From NCBI GenBank assembly GCA_964545205.1, contig CAZJFH010000041.1, positions 1-44,554 on the forward strand: a stretch of DNA of 44,554 bases, in the 5' to 3' direction. Position 1 is the first letter of the stretch. Each line of letters starts with the position of its first letter. The position numbers were made by a program, and so were the translations under genes. Below the pieces are notes generated by a model. It searched no databases. It saw only the letters and a program-made list of their open reading frames with translations, and was not told where the DNA came from. Of this stretch, positions 1 through 7,263 are shown piece after piece. This stretch comes from CAZJFH01 sp964545205. Its GTDB lineage: Bacteria; Pseudomonadota; Alphaproteobacteria; Rhodospirillales; Magnetospirillaceae.

Positions 1-19
1 GGCCGGGACAAGCCCGGCC
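1..19. terminator. Hairpin at left edge, possible terminator stem
   Basis: A perfect 7-bp inverted repeat (GGCCGGG / CCCGGCC) with a 5-nt loop. No T-tract follows to the right, and the left flank lies outside the window, so it may end a gene off the left edge or mean nothing. Bases 20-117 contain no supported gene. Confidence 0.3.
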
Positions 20-117
20 ATGACGCGATGAGTGTACATCGGCTAACGCAGCGCAACCTGACTCGTTGAACCGGACGGCCGTGCGCGAAAGCGGGCATCC
101 GTTCCTGTTGCCGCGGT

Positions 118-306
118 TCAGGGCTGTTCGGGCGCGGGGCGGGCGGGCGCGGGCATGCGCAGGCCCTCGGGCTTGTTCTTGCTCTCGGTGCTGAACCGGA
201 AGCGGCCGAACAGGACGCAGCCCTTCATGCCCGGATCGCAGGCGCGGCCGCCGACCTTGCGGCACGTCCCGTCGACCTCGTTCGGACATCCCCAGCCGCT
301 GCTCAT
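118..306 (-). CDS. Small four-cysteine protein, unknown function
   Basis: This 62-residue protein has four cysteines (C7, C15, C23, C30) spaced 8, 8 and 7 residues apart in its N-terminal half. The motif DPGMKGCVLFGRF follows, and the tail is rich in proline and alanine. There is no signal peptide or membrane segment, so it is probably cytoplasmic. The cysteine spacing suggests bound zinc or another metal, but that is inference. The start is supported by an AGGAGG ribosome site about 5 nt upstream. I recall similar short proteins from alphaproteobacteria but know no function. It is transcribed divergently from the lipoprotein gene at 500. Confidence 0.65.
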   Translation of the reverse strand: MSSGWGCPNEVDGTCRKVGGRACDPGMKGCVLFGRFRFSTESKNKPEGLRMPAPARPAPEQP

Positions 307-330
307 CCCGACCTCCTGAAGCTTTCGCTA

Positions 331-359
331 ATATTGCCAATCCGCCGGGCGGCGTGCAA
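331..359 (-). promoter_or_regulatory. Possible promoter of the four-cysteine protein gene
   Basis: On the minus strand TTGCAC (354-359) is followed after 17 nt by an AT-rich CAATAT/ATATTA stretch near 331-336, about 25 nt before the start codon. The match to the sigma-70 consensus is weak. Confidence 0.25.
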
Positions 360-499
360 CGACGTTGCGCGCCGGCTAGAACTTTCGACGTGGGCGGCTC
401 GGTCGAAGGCACGGGTGGTCAAGGGCGCTTCCGCGCCGCAGAATCAATCCCTCCCGACACACGGGAGCCGAGTGGCAGTCCAGAAGAAGGATCGAGACG

Positions 500-766
500 A
501 TGACCGTCGTTCGCAAGCTGACCAAGGCGGCCGCGGCCGCCGCGCTCGTACTCGCGGTGTCCGGTTGCGCGAGCCAGGATCAGATCGACGCCCTGCAGTC
601 CGACGTCGCCGCGATGCGCGCCGACGTCGCCCGGGCCCAGTCCACCGCCGACCAGGCGCAGGCGACCGCCGGCAAGGCGGCCGCGGACGCGCGGGCGGCG
701 CTCGAGGCGGCGCAGCGCGCCGAGGAGAAGGCGGACCGGATGTACCGCAAGAGCCTGCGCAAGTAG
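500..766 (+). CDS. Lpp/OprI-type alanine-zipper outer-membrane lipoprotein
   Basis: An 88-residue protein with a lipoprotein signal peptide: a basic N-terminus, an alanine-rich core and a lipobox ending VSGC, so C23 would be lipidated. The mature part is a continuous heptad-repeat helix (Q-I-D-A-L-Q-S-D-V-A-A-M pattern, then alanine-rich heptads). It ends with tyrosine and lysines (MYRKSLRK), as in Lpp and OprI, whose C-terminal lysine can be linked to peptidoglycan. Likely role: tethering the outer membrane to the cell wall as a trimeric coiled coil. A GAAGGA ribosome site lies about 8 nt before the ATG. The family assignment is firm; covalent linkage to peptidoglycan is inferred. Confidence 0.85.
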   Translation: MTVVRKLTKAAAAAALVLAVSGCASQDQIDALQSDVAAMRADVARAQSTADQAQATAGKAAADARAALEAAQRAEEKADRMYRKSLRK

Positions 767-794
767 GGGCGGCGCCGGACGGCGCGCGCCGCGC

Positions 795-1019
795 TCAGTG
801 CAGCCAGCCGGCCGTGGCGGCGCCTTCCGGTTCTGGCTCGTCCTCGTCGAGGTCGAGCACGGCCAGGACGGCGAGGGCCTCGCGCAGTTCGTCGAGGGTG
901 AGACCAAGGTCGGCCGCGAGGGCGTCCTCGACCCGGTCGTGCTCCAACGCGTCGGCGTCGCGCTCCTCGAGCAGGAGCGTCTCGTCGGCGGGGCGAAAGC
1001 GGCGGCGGTCGTCGTACAT
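795..1019 (-). CDS. Small acidic protein, unknown function
   Basis: A 74-residue, strongly acidic protein. The N-terminus is basic (MYDDRRRFRPADETL). A predicted helix follows with alternating leucine and acidic residues (about residues 16-58), then an acidic DLDEDEPEPEG stretch and the tail GWLH. I do not recognise a family. The ATG is preceded by GGGAG about 9 nt upstream. The gene converges on the lipoprotein gene with 28 bp between the stops. An inverted repeat lies upstream at 1051-1067. Coding status rests on length, codon pattern and ribosome site only. Confidence 0.5.
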   Translation of the reverse strand: MYDDRRRFRPADETLLLEERDADALEHDRVEDALAADLGLTLDELREALAVLAVLDLDEDEPEPEGAATAGWLH

Positions 1020-1050
1020 CCTCTGGGGCTCCCGTCTCAGGGGCTCTACA

Positions 1051-1067
1051 CTGGGGTGATATCCCAG
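1051..1067. promoter_or_regulatory. 17-bp inverted repeat upstream of the small acidic gene
   Basis: CTGGG and CCCAG arms are separated by 7 nt (ctggggtgatatcccag on the plus strand), 32 bp before the small acidic gene. The position suits an operator or promoter element. The regulator is unknown and chance occurrence is possible. Confidence 0.3.
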
Positions 1068-1150
1068 AGGTATCGCTTTCGCGCCGCGAATGCCAGATGG
1101 CCGGACGTGGTAGTCCGAAGTCGCGTCTTGCTGCCACCGGGGATTGCCGG

Positions 1151-1882
1151 TCAGTACGGCTCCGGGGCCGTCATCTCCGGCGGCCGCAGCCGCAGATAGA
1201 CCAGCGACAGCGCCGCCACCCACCACGCCATGATCAGGAAGCCGGCGGCCTGGCCGTAGACCACGCCGATCGCGCCCGGCAGCACCGCCAGCGGCAGCGA
1301 GGCGACGAACGAGGCGGCCACCAGGCCCGACTGCACCCAGGCCAGCGTCGGGAGGTTGCCGCGCGACAGGTCCCAGGCCTCGAACAGCCCGGCGGGATCG
1401 CCGACCGCCGAGGCGGGCAGGGCGAGCAGGAACGGCACCGGCGCCAGCGCCGCCACCGCGATCGAGCCGGCGACGACCACGGCGGCGATCTCGCGGCCGC
1501 CCGGCGCCTGGGTCATCAGCAGCAGCATGATGGTGATCGGCAGCATCAGCAGCAGGGCGACGCCGGCCAGCTTGGCCGTGACCAGCAGATAGCTGCCCTC
1601 GCGGCGGCCGAACCGCAGGTGCAGCCACCGGGTGTCGAGCCCGACGCTGAGCACCAGGAACCGGTGCCAGGCGGTGGCGACCGGCACCATCGCCAGCATC
1701 GCGACCAGCGCCGCCACCAGCACGACCACCGGCGCGTCCGAGCGGTACTCGCCCCACAGCAGCACGGCCGACGAGACGGCGAACGGCACCGCGGCCAGCC
1801 GCAGGTACTGGCCGAGATTGCCGATGGTCAGGCGCAGGGCGTCGGTGGCAATGGCGAGGGGCGGCAGCTGAAGCCGTTGCAT
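1151..1882 (-). CDS. Multi-pass inner-membrane protein, unknown function
   Basis: A 243-residue hydrophobic protein with about six predicted membrane segments: near residues 22-42, 51-71, 102-125, 134-156, 184-204 and 212-232. The N-terminus (LPPLAIATDALRLTIGNLGQYLRLAAVP) resembles that of membrane proteins related to the glycerophosphodiester phosphodiesterase membrane domain, but I cannot name a family securely. A polar loop near residues 80-98 contains WLHLRFGRREG. A strong AAGGAGA site sits 5 nt before the ATG. It lies 97 bp downstream of upp on the same strand and could be co-transcribed with it. Confidence 0.7.
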   Translation of the reverse strand: MQRLQLPPLAIATDALRLTIGNLGQYLRLAAVPFAVSSAVLLWGEYRSDAPVVVLVAALVAMLAMVPVATAWHRFLVLSVGLDTRWLHLRFGRREGSYLLVTAKLAGVALLLMLPITIMLLLMTQAPGGREIAAVVVAGSIAVAALAPVPFLLALPASAVGDPAGLFEAWDLSRGNLPTLAWVQSGLVAASFVASLPLAVLPGAIGVVYGQAAGFLIMAWWVAALSLVYLRLRPPEMTAPEPY

Positions 1883-1979
1883 GGGTCTCCTTCGGTCGTC
1901 GCTCCGCCGAGCCTAACGCGTGCGGCGCCGCGACGCCACGATGCGAAGGTTTGTCGTGCTATCGGCGTGCCCGGGCCGC

Positions 1980-2624
1980 TCACTTCGTGCCGAACAGCCG
2001 GTCGCCGGCGTCGCCGAGGCCGGGGACGATGTAGGCGTTCTCGTTCAGCCGCTCGTCGAGCGCGGCGACGAAGACCGGCACGTCGTCGTGGGCGGCGGCG
2101 AAGGTGCGCACGCCCTCGGGGGCGGCGATCAGCGCCATGAACATGATCTTGCCCGGCTCGGCGCCGTGGCGCTTGATGACGTCGATGGCGTGCACGGCGG
2201 AATGGCCGGTCGCCAGCATCGGGTCGACGACGATGAAGGTGCGGCCCTCCGCCTCGGGCAGCTTGACCAGATACTCGACCGGGCGGTGGGTGGTCTCGTC
2301 GCGGTACAGCCCGACATGGCCGACGCGGGCGGCCGGGAGCAGTTCCAGCAGGCCGTCGGCCATGCCGATGCCGGCGCGCAGGATCGGCACGACGCACAGC
2401 TTCTTGCCGGCGATCACCGGCGCCTGGATCGTGGTCAGCGGCGTCTCGACCTCGCGATAGGCGATCGGCAGGTTGCGGGTCAGCTCGTAGCCCATCAGCA
2501 GCGCGATCTCCTTGAGCAGCCGGCGGAACGCCTGCGTCGAGGTGTCCTTGTCGCGCATGATGCTGAGCTTGTGCAGGATCATCGGGTGATCGAGCACGTG
2601 CAGGGTCGGGAATTCGTCGGCCAT
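1980..2624 (-). CDS. upp: Uracil phosphoribosyltransferase
   Basis: Converts uracil and PRPP to UMP in pyrimidine salvage; cytoplasmic. The 214-residue length matches the family (E. coli Upp is 208). Hallmarks are the N-terminal VLDHPMILHKLSIMRDKDTS, the PAPVIAGKKL region, the PRPP-binding loop VDPMLATGHSA and the C-terminal PGLGDAGDRLFGTK, which contacts the uracil. The start is fixed by an AGGAGAG ribosome site. The open frame continues upstream, but that part is not Upp-like. It lies downstream of azlCD on the same strand with 59 bp between. Confidence 0.97.
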   Translation of the reverse strand: MADEFPTLHVLDHPMILHKLSIMRDKDTSTQAFRRLLKEIALLMGYELTRNLPIAYREVETPLTTIQAPVIAGKKLCVVPILRAGIGMADGLLELLPAARVGHVGLYRDETTHRPVEYLVKLPEAEGRTFIVVDPMLATGHSAVHAIDVIKRHGAEPGKIMFMALIAAPEGVRTFAAAHDDVPVFVAALDERLNENAYIVPGLGDAGDRLFGTK

Positions 2625-2683
2625 CGGACTCTCCTTCTCGGGCTGCAGGATGGTGCAGCGCCGGCCGCGCGGCAAGTCCCGGA

Positions 2684-2986
2684 TCAGGCGATCCTGACCG
2701 CCAGCGCCGCCACCACCGCCGCCAGGGCCGCGACGAAGGCCGGCGCCCGCAACAGCGCCGCGCCGACTGCGGCGAGTGCGGCGGCGATGCCGGTCCACGG
2801 GTTGTCCGGATCGGCGGCGACGACGCCGGGAAAGATCAGCGCGCCGAGCGCCGCATAGGGCACCTGGCCGAGCCAGCGCGCCACCGGCGCCGGGATCACC
2901 AGGCCCGGCGGCAGCAGCGCCGGCAACAGGCGCGGCACGACGGTGACCGCCGCCATGCCGAGGATCATCCAGAGTTCCGCCGTCAT
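2684..2986 (-). CDS. azlD: AzlD-type branched-chain amino acid exporter subunit
   Basis: A 100-residue hydrophobic protein with about four membrane segments and the motif AAVTVVPRLLPALL, typical of the small AzlD/YgaH subunit. With AzlC it forms a two-component inner-membrane exporter for branched-chain amino acids and analogues. Its ATG overlaps the azlC stop as ATGA, implying translational coupling and equal production of both subunits. Length is normal for the family. The substrate is inferred from the family; nothing in the sequence narrows it. Confidence 0.88.
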   Translation of the reverse strand: MTAELWMILGMAAVTVVPRLLPALLPPGLVIPAPVARWLGQVPYAALGALIFPGVVAADPDNPWTGIAAALAAVGAALLRAPAFVAALAAVVAALAVRIA

Positions 2987-3651
2987 CGCGTCGCCACCGC
3001 GCCGATGGTGGCGCCGGCCAGGATGGCGGCGATCATCGCCCAGCCCGGCGGGATCGCCTGAACGGCGGCCCAGTTGACCGCCATCGCCGCCACCGCCGCG
3101 ACCAGGCCCTTGGGCACCGCGCGCACCGCCGGCACCAAGAGGCCGATGAACAGGCCGTAGAGCATCACCCCCATCGCCTCGGTCAGCAGCCGCGGCATCG
3201 CGTCGGCGGCGAGGCCGCCGGCTATGGTGCCCGACCACCACGCCGCCCAGGCGCCGACCACCAGCCCGGCCATGCCCGGCAGCGAGCGCACCCGTTCGTC
3301 CTTGTGGAACGAGGCCACCGCGAAGGTCTCGTCGGTGACCCCCAAAGCCAGCGCCGCCCGCCCGCCGCGCCGCGCCGGCAGCCTGGGCAGCAGCGACAGG
3401 TTCATCACGAAATGGCGCAGATTGAGAAAGAACGTCGCCAGCACGATCTCCGGCACCGGCGCCCCCAGCCGCAGCATCGCGACGGCGGCGAACTGGCTGG
3501 CGCCGGCATAGACGATCACGCTCATCAACGCCGCCAGCCACAACGGCAACCCGCCGTCGCGCGCGACGATGCCGAACGACACCGCGATCGGGAAATAGCC
3601 CAGCATGACGGGCAGGGCGGCACGCAGGCCGCGGGCGAAGTCGGAGATCAT
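2983..3651 (-). CDS. azlC: AzlC-type branched-chain amino acid permease
   Basis: A 222-residue membrane protein beginning MISDFARGLRAALPVML, with the family pattern GYFPIAVSFGIVARDGGL, then MSVIVYAGASQFAAVAML and NLRHFVMNLSLLP, all conserved in AzlC/YgaZ. It is the large subunit of the exporter formed with the overlapping azlD product. An upstream ATG would add 22 residues, but they would be encoded by a palindromic repeat (3660-3715), so the internal start at 3651 is preferred. The gene follows gatB by 67 bp, most of it that repeat. Confidence 0.9.
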   Translation of the reverse strand: MISDFARGLRAALPVMLGYFPIAVSFGIVARDGGLPLWLAALMSVIVYAGASQFAAVAMLRLGAPVPEIVLATFFLNLRHFVMNLSLLPRLPARRGGRAALALGVTDETFAVASFHKDERVRSLPGMAGLVVGAWAAWWSGTIAGGLAADAMPRLLTEAMGVMLYGLFIGLLVPAVRAVPKGLVAAVAAMAVNWAAVQAIPPGWAMIAAILAGATIGAVATR

Positions 3652-3659
3652 GGCAACCT

Positions 3660-3715
3660 GCGGGTCTGGAGACCCGCGCTCCAAGTGATCCTGGAGCGCG
3701 CGTCTCCAGACGCGC
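3660..3715. repeat. 56-bp triple-hairpin palindrome between gatB and azlC
   Basis: Two 18-bp self-complementary arms (GCGGGTCTGGAGACCCGC at 3660-3677 and GCGCGTCTCCAGACGCGC at 3698-3715) flank a third hairpin, GCTCCA/TGGAGC, at 3678-3697. The whole element is also an imperfect palindrome. It starts 3 bp past the gatB stop codon and 8 bp before the azlC start. The form is that of a dispersed REP-like element; it may end or attenuate transcription leaving gatB. Confidence 0.75.
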
Positions 3716-3718
3716 AAC

Positions 3719-5176
3719 CTACTCCGCCAGTTTGGTCTTCAGCAGTTCGTTGACCATCGCCGGGTTGGCCTTGCCTTGGGTCGCCTTCATCACCTGGCCG
3801 ACGAAGAAGCCGAACAGCTTGTCCTTGCCGGACTTGTATTCGGCGACCTTGTCCTGGTTCCTGGCCAGCACGTCGGCGATGGCGGCGTCGATGGCGCCGG
3901 TGTCGGTGACCTGTTTCAGGCCCTTCTTCTCGACGATGTCGGCCGGGGCCTCGCCGGTCTCGACCATGATCTCGAACACCTCCTTGGCGATGCGCCCGGA
4001 GATGGTGTCGTCCTTGATCAGGTCGATCAGGCCGCCGAGGTTCTCCGCCGTCACCGGCGGGTTCTCGATGGTCTTGCCGGTGCGGTTGAGCGCGGCGAAG
4101 AAGTCGCCCATCACCCAGTTGGCGGCCAGCTTGGGGTCGCGGCCCTTGGCGACGGTCTCGAAGAAGTGCGCGGGCGCCTGTTCGGCGACCAGCACGCCGG
4201 CGTCGTAGGGCGAGAGCGCGTAGTCGCGGATGAAGCGCTCCTTCTTCTCGTCGGGCAGCTCCGGCAGGGTCGCCTTGATGCGATCGACGTAGGCCTGGTC
4301 GATGACCAGCGGCAGCAGGTCGGGGTCGGGGAAATAGCGGTAGTCGTGCGCCATTTCCTTGCTGCGCATCGAGCGCGTCTCGCCCTTGTTCGCGTCGAAC
4401 AGCCGCGTCTCCTGGCGGATCTCGCCGCCGTCCTCGTAGACGTCGATGTGGCGGCGCGCCTCGTACTCGATCGCCTGCTGCAGGAAGCGGATCGAGTTGA
4501 CGTTCTTGATCTCGCAGCGGGTGCGCAGTTCCGTCGAGCCCACGGGCCGCACCGAGACGTTGGCGTCGCAGCGCATCGAGCCTTCCTGCATGTTGCCGTC
4601 GCAGGTGCCGAGATAGCGCAGGATCGAGCGCAGCTTGGTCACATAGGCGCCGGCCTCCTCGGGGCTGCGCATGTCGGGCTTGGAGACGATCTCCATCAGC
4701 GCCACGCCCGAGCGGTTGAGGTCGATGTAGCTCTTGGTCGGGTGCTGGTCGTGCAGGGACTTGCCGGCGTCCTGCTCGAGGTGCAGGCGCTCGATGCCGA
4801 CCGTGCGGGTCGAGCCGTCGGGCATGTCGAGGATGATCTCGCCCTCGCCGACGATCGGCAGCTCGTACTGGCTGATCTGGTAGCCCTGCGGCAGGTCGGC
4901 GTAGAAGTAGTTCTTGCGCGCGAAAACGCTGGTCAGGTTGATCTTCGCCTTCAGGCCCAGGCCGGTGCGCACCGCCTGCTCGACGCATTTGTCGTTGATC
5001 ACCGGCAGCATGCCGGGGAAGCCGGCGTCGACGAAGCTGACCTGGCTGTTGGGTGCGGCGCCGAAATCGGTGGCGGCGCCCGAGAACAGCTTGGCCTTCG
5101 AGATCACCTGGGCATGCACTTCGAGGCCGATCACGACCTCCCAGTCATGCTTGTCGCCCTGAATCACGTAAGCCAT
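3719..5176 (-). CDS. gatB: Aspartyl/glutamyl-tRNA amidotransferase subunit B
   Basis: The 485-residue kinase and tRNA-binding subunit of GatCAB. The complex converts Glu-tRNA(Gln), and in many bacteria Asp-tRNA(Asn), to the amide form using ammonia from GatA. Signatures include WEVVIGLEVHAQV at the N-terminus, SFVDAGFPGMLPVIN, YFYADLPQGYQISQYE, HLEQDAGKS and DLNRSGVALMEIVSKPD. A helical/YqeY-type tail ends LLKTKLAE. The start at 5176 has an ideal GGAGGTGA ribosome site; an upstream in-frame start would add only 8 residues. It belongs to the gatCAB set but is separated from gatA by a 147-bp gap holding a repeat pair. Confidence 0.97.
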   Translation of the reverse strand: MAYVIQGDKHDWEVVIGLEVHAQVISKAKLFSGAATDFGAAPNSQVSFVDAGFPGMLPVINDKCVEQAVRTGLGLKAKINLTSVFARKNYFYADLPQGYQISQYELPIVGEGEIILDMPDGSTRTVGIERLHLEQDAGKSLHDQHPTKSYIDLNRSGVALMEIVSKPDMRSPEEAGAYVTKLRSILRYLGTCDGNMQEGSMRCDANVSVRPVGSTELRTRCEIKNVNSIRFLQQAIEYEARRHIDVYEDGGEIRQETRLFDANKGETRSMRSKEMAHDYRYFPDPDLLPLVIDQAYVDRIKATLPELPDEKKERFIRDYALSPYDAGVLVAEQAPAHFFETVAKGRDPKLAANWVMGDFFAALNRTGKTIENPPVTAENLGGLIDLIKDDTISGRIAKEVFEIMVETGEAPADIVEKKGLKQVTDTGAIDAAIADVLARNQDKVAEYKSGKDKLFGFFVGQVMKATQGKANPAMVNELLKTKLAE

Positions 5177-5197
5177 CAGATCACCTCCGCGGACGGA

Positions 5198-5295
5198 CAT
5201 GCTTCGAGACGCCGGCTGCGCCGGCTCCTCAGCATGAGGTCGTTTCTTTCGGTAGCCTCACCCTGAGGAGGCCGCGCAGCGGCCGTCTCGAAGGG
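5198..5295. repeat. Inverted pair of about 40-bp dispersed repeats between gatA and gatB
   Basis: Copy 1 (5198-5239) and copy 2 (5256-5295) are inverted relative to each other, 16 bp apart. Each reads, in one orientation, CCTCAnnCTGAGGAG, a GC-rich palindrome, then GTCTCGAAG. CCTCA/TGAGG and the GC core form a hairpin in each copy. I recognise this as a very common intergenic repeat of alphaproteobacterial genomes. It lies inside the gatA-gatB intergenic gap. Confidence 0.8.
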
Positions 5296-5323
5296 CGGGG
5301 CGGGCCAGAAGCGTTCGCGCATC

Positions 5324-6799
5324 TCAGCCCCCCATCCCCGTCGGCAGCGCCTGGAAGTCGGCGGCCGTCTCCATCACGCCGGCGACGCGCAGCACCGTCT
5401 CCTCGTCGAAGGGCTTGCCGATGAGCTGCAGGCCGAGCGGCAGGCCTTCGCCGTTGAGCCCGGCCGGGATCGAGATGCCGGGCAGGCCGGCCAGCGAGGT
5501 CGGCACCGTGAAGACGTCGTTGAGGTACATGGCGATGGGGTCGTCCATCTTCTCGCCGGCGGCGAAGGCGGCCGAGGGCGCGGTCGGCGTCAGCACGACG
5601 TCGACGGTCTCGAACGCCTTCTGGAAGTCGCGGGCGATCAGGGTGCGCAGCTTCTGCGCCTTGGCGTAGTAGGCGTCGTAATAGCCGGCCGACAGCACGT
5701 AGGTGCCGATCAGGATGCGCCGGCGCACCTCGGCGCCGAAGCCTTCGCCGCGGGTCTTGGCGTACATCTCGTCCAGGGTCTTGCCCTCGACCCGCAGGCC
5801 GAAGCGCACGCCGTCGTAGCGCGCCAGGTTCGACGACGCCTCGGCCGGCGCGACGATGTAGTAGGTCGGCAGCGCGTATTTGGTGTGCGGCAGGCTGATC
5901 TCGACCGGCGTGGCGCCGGCGTCCTTCAGCCACTGGATGCCCTGCTCCCAGACCTTCTCGATCTCGGGCGCCAGGCCCTCGGGGCGGTATTCCTTGGGAA
6001 TGCCGATCTTCAGGCCGCGGATGTCGCCGGTCAGCGCCTTCTCGAAATCCGGCACCGGCAGCGGCGCGCTGGTCGAGTCCTTGGGGTCGTGGCCGCACAT
6101 CGCGGTCAGCATGATCGCGGAATCGCGCACGGTGCGGGTCATCGGCCCGGCCTGGTCGAGCGACGAGGCGAAGGCGACGATGCCCCAACGCGAGCAGCGG
6201 CCGTAGGTCGGCTTGATGCCGACGATGCCGCAGAACGCCGCCGGCTGGCGGATCGAGCCGCCGGTGTCGGTGCCGGTGGCGCCCAGGCACAGCCGCGCCG
6301 CCACGGCCGCCGCCGAGCCGCCCGACGAGCCGCCGGGCACCAGCTTGGCGTCGGAGCCCGCGCGCCGCCACGGATTGACGACGCCGCCGTAATAGCTGGT
6401 CATGTTCGACGAGCCCATCGCGAACTCGTCGAGATTGGCCTTGCCCAGGCACACCGCGCCGGCCTTCTTGAGGTTGGCGCTGACCGTGCTCTCGTAGGGC
6501 GGCTTGAAGCCGTCGAGGATGTGGCTGGCGGCGGTGGTCGCCACGCCCTCGGTGCAGAACAGGTCCTTGATCGCCAGCGGAATGCCTTCCAGCGCGCCGG
6601 CGCGCCCGGTCCTGATGCGCTCCTGGCTCTCGGCGGCCTGGTGCATGGCGAGATCCGGCGTCTCGGTGATGAAGGCGTTGAGCCCGCGCGCCGCCTCGAT
6701 CGCCGAGATGTGCGCCTGCGCCAGCTCCATGGCCGAGAAGTCGCCCTTGGCGAGGCCGTCGCGGGCCTCGGCGATGGTCAGGTGATTGAGCTTGGTCAT
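5324..6799 (-). CDS. gatA: Aspartyl/glutamyl-tRNA amidotransferase subunit A
   Basis: The 491-residue amidase subunit of GatCAB, which hydrolyses glutamine and channels ammonia to the aminoacyl-tRNA. It shows the amidase-signature triad Lys-Ser-Ser: K78 in IPLAIKDLF, S158 in VPGGSSGGSAAAVAA, and S182 in GTDTGGSIRQPA. Length is normal. The ATG at 6799 lies 5 nt after the gatC stop, so the two are co-translated. The same frame stays open upstream across gatC, but that extension has no GatA character. Confidence 0.97.
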   Translation of the reverse strand: MTKLNHLTIAEARDGLAKGDFSAMELAQAHISAIEAARGLNAFITETPDLAMHQAAESQERIRTGRAGALEGIPLAIKDLFCTEGVATTAASHILDGFKPPYESTVSANLKKAGAVCLGKANLDEFAMGSSNMTSYYGGVVNPWRRAGSDAKLVPGGSSGGSAAAVAARLCLGATGTDTGGSIRQPAAFCGIVGIKPTYGRCSRWGIVAFASSLDQAGPMTRTVRDSAIMLTAMCGHDPKDSTSAPLPVPDFEKALTGDIRGLKIGIPKEYRPEGLAPEIEKVWEQGIQWLKDAGATPVEISLPHTKYALPTYYIVAPAEASSNLARYDGVRFGLRVEGKTLDEMYAKTRGEGFGAEVRRRILIGTYVLSAGYYDAYYAKAQKLRTLIARDFQKAFETVDVVLTPTAPSAAFAAGEKMDDPIAMYLNDVFTVPTSLAGLPGISIPAGLNGEGLPLGLQLIGKPFDEETVLRVAGVMETAADFQALPTGMGG

Positions 6800-6804
6800 G
6801 GCGT

Positions 6805-7092
6805 CTACTCCACCACCTTCGGCACCAGGAAGAAGCCCTCGTCGGTCTCGGGGCCGTTGGCCAGAACCTTGTCCTGGTAGTTGCCGTCGGTCACCGCGTC
6901 CTCGCGGCGCGGCAGCGTGATCTCGGCCACCGAGGTCATCGGCGGCACGCCGTCGGTGTCGACCTCGCCGAGCTGCTCGACGAACCCGATGATCTTCGAC
7001 AGCTCGCCGGCGAGATGGTCCAGCTCGTCCTCGGGCACCTCGATGCGGGCCAGGACGGCGATGTTGCGGACGGTGTCCTTGTCCAACGCCAT
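6805..7092 (-). CDS. gatC: Aspartyl/glutamyl-tRNA amidotransferase subunit C
   Basis: A 95-residue protein with the family pattern MALDKDTVRNIAVLARIEV, then the ELSKIIGFVEQLGEVDTDGV helix and the C-terminal FFLVPKVVE. GatC wraps around and stabilises the GatA-GatB assembly. It is the first gene of the minus-strand gatC-gatA-gatB unit; the gatA start follows its stop by 5 nt. A candidate promoter lies at 7147-7175. Confidence 0.95.
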   Translation of the reverse strand: MALDKDTVRNIAVLARIEVPEDELDHLAGELSKIIGFVEQLGEVDTDGVPPMTSVAEITLPRREDAVTDGNYQDKVLANGPETDEGFFLVPKVVE

Positions 7093-7146
7093 GGGAACTC
7101 CACGGAAATGCGGCAGGGCCCGGCGCAGCCCGCCGGGAGAGGGGCG

Positions 7147-7175
7147 AAACTATCACCGGGTGGGAGAGGTGGCAA
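7147..7175 (-). promoter_or_regulatory. Candidate sigma-70 promoter for gatCAB
   Basis: On the minus strand TTGCCA (7170-7175, 5 of 6 consensus bases) is followed after exactly 17 nt by TAGTTT (7147-7152, 3 of 6). It lies about 55 bp upstream of the gatC start in the divergent gap with the isomerase gene. Confidence 0.4.
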
Positions 7176-7263
7176 GCGGGGCCCCCGCCCGTCTACGACG
7201 AATAGCGGATCGCGCCGGGCGCGGTTCTTTGGCACTCTGGCGCACGCAGCCCGGAGGCGCCCG

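Noticed and set aside
3652..3717. N-terminal extension of AzlC from an upstream ATG
   Set aside because: The 22 added residues are encoded by the palindromic repeat and do not resemble AzlC proteins.
7234..7248. Sigma-54-like TGGCAC before the isomerase gene
   Set aside because: The required GC of the -12 element is shifted by one base, so spacing does not fit.
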